Shown here in pieces: positions 33,643 to 36,989 of a stretch of 36,989 nt of DNA. Position numbers and translations under genes: made by a program. Numbering within the stretch: position 1 is the stretch's first letter; the number at the start of each line of letters is the position of its first letter. The notes beneath the pieces were generated by a model. That model ran no database searches. It saw nothing but the letters and a program-made list of their open reading frames with translations, and had not been told where the DNA came from. Source of the stretch: Chthoniobacterales bacterium (GTDB lineage Bacteria > Verrucomicrobiota > Verrucomicrobiia > Chthoniobacterales > JACTMZ01); contig JACSRX010000007.1 in NCBI GenBank assembly GCA_014879535.1, positions 1-36,989 of the forward strand, in the 5' to 3' direction.

Positions 33643-34932
33643 ATGAAAATTGTCTGTGCTTATTCGGGCGGACTCGACACCTCGGTCCTGCTGCAATGGT
33701 TGAAGGAGACTTACGGGGCGGAGGTCATCGCGTTCTGTGCGAACATCGGACAGGAGGAGGAACTGGACGGATTGGAAGAGAAGGCGCTGGGCACCGGGGC
33801 TTCCAAATGCTTCGTCGATGACCTTCAGGAAGAGTTCGCGCGCGACTTCATCTTCCCGATGCTGCGTGCGGGGGCGATTTACGAAGGCCAGTATTTTCTG
33901 GGCACGAGCATTGCGCGTCCGCTCATCGCGAGGCGTATGGTCGAGATCGCGCGGGCGGAGGGGGCCGGAGCGGTGGCTCACGGGGCGACGGGCAAGGGCA
34001 ACGACCAGGTGAGGTTCGAACTCGCGGCCGCGGCGCTCGCGCCGGAACTCGAGGTGATTGCGCCGTGGCGGCAGGAGCGCTTCCGCGAGAAGTTCCCAGG
34101 ACGTTCCGAGATGATCGCCTACGCGGAGGCGCACGGCATCCCGGTTCCTGTCACGGCGAAGAAACCGTATTCGATGGATCGCAATCTCCTGCACATCAGC
34201 TATGAGAGCGGCATCCTCGAGGATCCGTGGTTTGACGCCAGCGACGAGGAGAACAAGGACATGTTCCGCCTGAGCGTGGCACCGGAGGATGCCCCGGACG
34301 ATCCCGAGATGGTCGAACTGCGCTTCGAGGGGGGCAACTGCACCGGCATCGTGTGTGCCGGCCTTTGGGAGATGCTGGAGTCCATGGGCTACGCCGGCGC
34401 CCAAGATGCGGCACTCAGCCCTTTCTGGGTCATGAAGGTGCTCAACCGCCTTGGGGGGAAGCACGGGATCGGCAGGGTGGACATGGTGGAGAACCGCTTC
34501 GTGGGCATGAAGAGCCGCGGGGTTTACGAGACGCCGGGCGGCGCGATTCTTCATTTTGCACACCGCCAGATGGAGTCGCTGACCATGGACCGCGAGGCGA
34601 TGCATCTGCGCGACTCGCTCATTCCGCAATACAGCACGCTCGTCTACAACGGATTCTGGTTCGCGCCAGAGCGGTTCGCGCTGCAGGCGCTTGTGGAGGA
34701 AACCCAGAGGAATGTGGAGGGCGAGGTTCGCCTGAAGCTCTTCAAGGGCAATGTGATCGCCGCGGGTCGCCGCAGTCCGGTCAGTCTCTACAATCCGCAC
34801 ATGGCGACGATGGAGGCGGATCCCACCCAGGCCTACAATCAATCCGATGCTACCGGGTTCATCCGGTTGAATGCCCTGAGGCTCAAGGTTGCGGCAACCG
34901 TCGCGGCCGAACGCGGTCTTACACCATCATAA
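33643..34932 (+). CDS. argG: Argininosuccinate synthase
   Basis: A 429-residue ATP-dependent ligase joining citrulline and aspartate in arginine synthesis. The ATP pyrophosphatase loop [15 protein letters not shown] is at residues 6-20. The family signatures [13 protein letters not shown] and [16 protein letters not shown] are intact. [20 protein letters not shown] and [26 protein letters not shown] complete the citrulline and aspartate sites. Length is typical. It is a single gene: divergent from the Rrf2 regulator and overlapping the convergent GYF_2-like gene by 14 bases. argH is not adjacent. The first pathway enzyme, ArgA, is encoded 23 kb to the left. Confidence 0.97.
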   Translation: MKIVCAYSGGLDTSVLLQWLKETYGAEVIAFCANIGQEEELDGLEEKALGTGASKCFVDDLQEEFARDFIFPMLRAGAIYEGQYFLGTSIARPLIARRMVEIARAEGAGAVAHGATGKGNDQVRFELAAAALAPELEVIAPWRQERFREKFPGRSEMIAYAEAHGIPVPVTAKKPYSMDRNLLHISYESGILEDPWFDASDEENKDMFRLSVAPEDAPDDPEMVELRFEGGNCTGIVCAGLWEMLESMGYAGAQDAALSPFWVMKVLNRLGGKHGIGRVDMVENRFVGMKSRGVYETPGGAILHFAHRQMESLTMDREAMHLRDSLIPQYSTLVYNGFWFAPERFALQALVEETQRNVEGEVRLKLFKGNVIAAGRRSPVSLYNPHMATMEADPTQAYNQSDATGFIRLNALRLKVAATVAAERGLTPS

Positions 34933-35440
34933 GCAGGAGCAGAATGCCCACCGTCAGGCCGACGGCGAGCAGCGCGAAGCCGAAAACTATCAGGGCGCCG
35001 CGTTTGCCGAGTCCCGGACGGCGTCCGGGTTTCGGTTTGCGGCTGCTGCCGCGGCTGCGCGAGGACCGAGGCTGTTTGGCCGGAAGCGCGGCGGGTGCCC
35101 CCTTGGGGATGGTGATTGGTGCCTCCGCGGTGAGCGCTCCGTCCGCGGGAAGACGATCATCGGGATTGTCCGATCCAACGCATGCGGGAAACTCCGCAAC
35201 CGGCCGCCACCCCTTCTGTCCCTCGAACCAGAAAAGCGCGTCGTCCTCAAACCACGCGGCGCGCAGGCCCGCCAGCACATCCATGGGGGCCGCCGGCCCG
35301 TAAACTTCGCCGCCCCACGAAATGTAGATGAGCGGTTCCCCGGCCTGGAGCCTCTCGATGTTCCACTCGGCGGGGGGTGCCGGAAAAGCGGCGGGTTGCG
35401 TGCGCTCGGAGGATCCGGGAGCGGGAGGATTTGGATTCAT
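34919..35440 (-). CDS. Tail-anchored membrane protein with a GYF_2-like domain
   Basis: A 173-residue protein. Residues about 27-85 ([22 protein letters not shown], with [17 protein letters not shown]) fit the pattern of GYF_2 domains: an aromatic strand, GP, a helix, then a W-x-x-G-x-x-x-W-P segment. A basic linker rich in Ser, Arg and Lys ([16 protein letters not shown]) follows. One transmembrane helix ends the protein (about 146-170; [21 protein letters not shown]). The domain probably lies in the cytoplasm and binds a partner, by analogy with GYF domains. Start: ATG at 35440, with a GTG one codon earlier. It is 16 bases after the lipocalin gene on the same strand and overlaps the end of argG by 14 bases. 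Confidence 0.68.
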   Translation of the reverse strand: MNPNPPAPGSSERTQPAAFPAPPAEWNIERLQAGEPLIYISWGGEVYGPAAPMDVLAGLRAAWFEDDALFWFEGQKGWRPVAEFPACVGSDNPDDRLPADGALTAEAPITIPKGAPAALPAKQPRSSRSRGSSRKPKPGRRPGLGKRGALIVFGFALLAVGLTVGILLLLMMV

Positions 35441-35456
35441 CACAGGCGGCGGCTGC

Positions 35457-35960
35457 TTAATGCGGGGTAGGTTGCAGGCGGTTCACATCATAACCTTGGG
35501 TGGCAAGCCGTCTGCGGATGCCCCCGAGAACGACGGGATCGAGTTCTGGTGTGCGCGACAGAATCCAGAGGAAGCGGCGATCCGGGGTGCCGACGGCCGC
35601 CCAGCGGTAGTCGCGGTCGAGATCCAGAATCCAGTAATCCCCCTCGAACGGCCAGAAAAAGCGGACTTTCAACCTGGCGTTGTTGCTCCCGGGCACGACG
35701 CGGGCGGTTCCTTCAATCGAGTCGAGGCGTCCCTTGCGGCGGCAGAAATTCTGCACGCGGATGCGTCCGTCGGGCGCCGGGATGTAAACCGCCCGGGTCG
35801 CGGAACAGCCGCGCTGGAAAGGGCTCGGGAAGGATTCTATCTCATGCCATTGACCCGCGTAGCGTGCGAGATCAACCGATGGCACCGTGGCGGGGGGCGG
35901 CACGGATGCGCAGCCGGCGAGAAGCAACGCGGCGAGGCCGGAGGCCGATCGGCGAATCAT
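35457..35960 (-). CDS. blc: Bacterial lipocalin lipoprotein (Blc family)
   Basis: A 167-residue lipoprotein. The signal MIRRSASGLAALLLAGC ends in a lipobox (LAGC), so it should be lipidated and probably sent to the outer membrane. The mature part is a lipocalin: the GxW motif in YAGQWHEIESF near residue 42, RGCSATRAVY, GRIRVQNFCRRKG, FEGDYWILDLDRDYRWAAVG and the family end block RRFLWILSRTPELD. Blc proteins bind lysophospholipids or fatty acids and help maintain the envelope. The start at 35960 is fixed by the signal sequence; the open frame extends further. It lies between an unidentified membrane protein and the GYF_2-like gene on the same strand. Confidence 0.92.
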   Translation of the reverse strand: MIRRSASGLAALLLAGCASVPPPATVPSVDLARYAGQWHEIESFPSPFQRGCSATRAVYIPAPDGRIRVQNFCRRKGRLDSIEGTARVVPGSNNARLKVRFFWPFEGDYWILDLDRDYRWAAVGTPDRRFLWILSRTPELDPVVLGGIRRRLATQGYDVNRLQPTPH

Positions 35961-35963
35961 CGG

Positions 35964-35974
35964 CCCAAATTGGG
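35964..35974. promoter_or_regulatory. Short palindrome just before the lipocalin start
   Basis: CCCAA-A-TTGGG is a perfect inverted repeat three bases before the lipocalin ATG. It may be an operator or chance; no convincing promoter hexamers flank it. Confidence 0.2.
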
Positions 35975-36012
35975 GTGGATGACGCAGGTTGGCCAGTTGA
36001 AAGGTTGAGATG

Positions 36013-36989
36013 TCATGCCGGAGGCTGGCGGGATTTCCAGCGCGCGTAGAGGACGACTGCAAGCAGGATGAGGGCTGTTGCAAGCCAGAAGGGTTGCCAT
36101 GGGAAGCGCCACGGCGGAAGTGTGTGCACCATGAACTCGTTTGTCGGGGGGAGTTCCATGGCCCCCTGCAGCGGCACGAGGCGCCATGTGGTGCCGGAAC
36201 CTGCAACGAGTCCGCTGACCGAGGCCGTGACCACGGCGAGTTCCTTGCCGTTGCCGCTGGCGCGTTGAACGGAGAGGATGCGGGTTTCTCCTTCATGCTC
36301 CATCGGCTTCACCTCGGGGACGCGCGGTCGACCGGTGGCGGGATCAATCTCCATGATGGTCGCGAGGCGTTCGAGCCGGAAGGCCGTCACTTTGGGATCG
36401 TAGGGCAGGGCAAGGTGGAGCATCGCCGTGGTGCGTGCGGGTTGCTGCCCGATCCACTCCAGCTTGGAACGTGCAGGAGCGTCCGGTGGGGTTTGCAGGG
36501 GTCCTCGAGCGGGCGGCAGCCCGGGCTCCTGCGGGACCTCCACCGGGTGGAGAGTCATTGCTGCTTCATCGATGCGGAATGGATCCGTGACGGCGGAGAT
36601 ATCTCCGGATGCGGCGTTGCCGGCGGTCAAGCGCCAGGTGTTGTCGCCAGCCAAATTGTGATCCGTGATCATGATTGTGAACCGGGGATCGGACTCCTTT
36701 TCTGCCGGTGAGGGTGCGTCGAGCACCTTGAAATCCGCCTTCTGCGCAACGCTGGGAAACAAGGCCGTGATCTTCCCGTAAATCGAGGTCAGGAACCCCG
36801 GGGTTTCCTCCTCCCGGATCGTCGGCGTGAAAGGCGCCCACGTTGCCGAGACCGGTTCGTAGATTTCCAATTGCGGGTTTTCCCAGCCGGCCTTCGAGGA
36901 GGCGAAAACCATCCCGATGTCATTTCCTGGGGGAATCCTATCCACGCGAATGTCTTCGTTCAGGACCCATTGTGGAGGAGGGGTGGGGG
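36013..36989 (-). CDS. Membrane-anchored protein of unknown function, 5' end missing (right edge)
   Basis: The frame is open from the window edge to the stop at 36013, giving 324 visible residues; the true start is outside. An apparent GTG at 36945 is not needed because coding continues upstream (WVLNEDIRV). The visible part has no recognised domain. It is rich in beta-type sequence with a proline-rich middle (EVPQEPGLPPARGPLQTPP), suggesting an exported multi-domain protein. One C-terminal transmembrane helix (WQPFWLATALILLAVVLYARW) followed by KSRQPP places most of the chain on the far side of the membrane. A BatD-like or adhesin-like protein is possible but not supported. The lipocalin gene follows after 52 bases on the same strand. 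Confidence 0.6.
   Translation of the reverse strand, partial: PTPPPQWVLNEDIRVDRIPPGNDIGMVFASSKAGWENPQLEIYEPVSATWAPFTPTIREEETPGFLTSIYGKITALFPSVAQKADFKVLDAPSPAEKESDPRFTIMITDHNLAGDNTWRLTAGNAASGDISAVTDPFRIDEAAMTLHPVEVPQEPGLPPARGPLQTPPDAPARSKLEWIGQQPARTTAMLHLALPYDPKVTAFRLERLATIMEIDPATGRPRVPEVKPMEHEGETRILSVQRASGNGKELAVVTASVSGLVAGSGTTWRLVPLQGAMELPPTNEFMVHTLPPWRFPWQPFWLATALILLAVVLYARWKSRQPPA

Overview
The window is about 37 kb of GC-rich chromosomal DNA that looks like a Gram-negative bacterium of the Verrucomicrobiota or wider PVC group. Support for that placement is circumstantial. A GreA-type factor carries a ~450-residue N-terminal extension like those known from Chlamydia. EF-P has an unusual TPGNLR tip loop. 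The gene order does not match Proteobacteria. LPS-related genes (kdsD, a GT9 heptosyltransferase-like enzyme) and two or more lipoprotein or secreted proteins indicate an outer membrane. No rRNA, tRNA, CRISPR array, insertion sequence or prophage was found, and no gap without a gene exceeds 300 bases.

Layout. Positions 1-6159 hold a cut-off secreted protein and then a sugar module of four genes in alternating orientation: a GT81/GpgS-like synthase (-), a GT4 enzyme (+), a GH13_18 sucrose-phosphorylase-like enzyme (-) and a second GT4 enzyme (+). This suggests glucosylglycerate-type compatible-solute metabolism. Positions 6161-9087 are a minus-strand secG-panC-nadB operon (secretion, pantothenate, NAD). 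Positions 9221-12050 are argA and a sodium:solute symporter. Positions 12051-18435 are the replication region: a 266-bp non-coding stretch with two DnaA-box-like repeats and palindromes, dnaA, then dnaN with a secreted lysozyme-like protein, polX and ispA in one tight run. Positions 18415-20873 carry a GT9 glycosyltransferase and a small secreted protein (-), then kdsD (+). Positions 20901-27582 are plus-strand: efp, a membrane protein with an HELTH metalloprotease motif, menB, then aroC-cvpA-like-gatB-small membrane protein-yrbL-like as one packed run. Positions 27596-32301 are minus-strand: long greA, then eno-ftsB-prfB, with prfB needing a programmed +1 frameshift. Positions 32388-36989 hold exoD, an Rrf2 regulator, argG, a GYF_2-like membrane protein, a lipocalin lipoprotein and an unidentified membrane-anchored protein cut by the window end.

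How the genes fit together. Most of the window is core housekeeping: replication initiation and clamp, repair polymerase, translation (EF-P, RF2, GatB), transcription elongation, cell division (FtsB-like), glycolysis (enolase), arginine, chorismate, menaquinone, NAD and pantothenate synthesis. The sugar module at the left is the clearest accessory block. The least understood genes are the lysozyme-like protein after dnaN, the HELTH membrane protein after efp, the YrbL-like kinase-fold protein and the two edge genes.

A recurring signal is a sigma70-like promoter whose -10 box ends only 7-10 bases before the start codon (GT81-like gene, secG, a small secreted protein, aroC, exoD, rrf2). This predicts very short or absent 5' leaders, and these genes show no obvious Shine-Dalgarno sequence.
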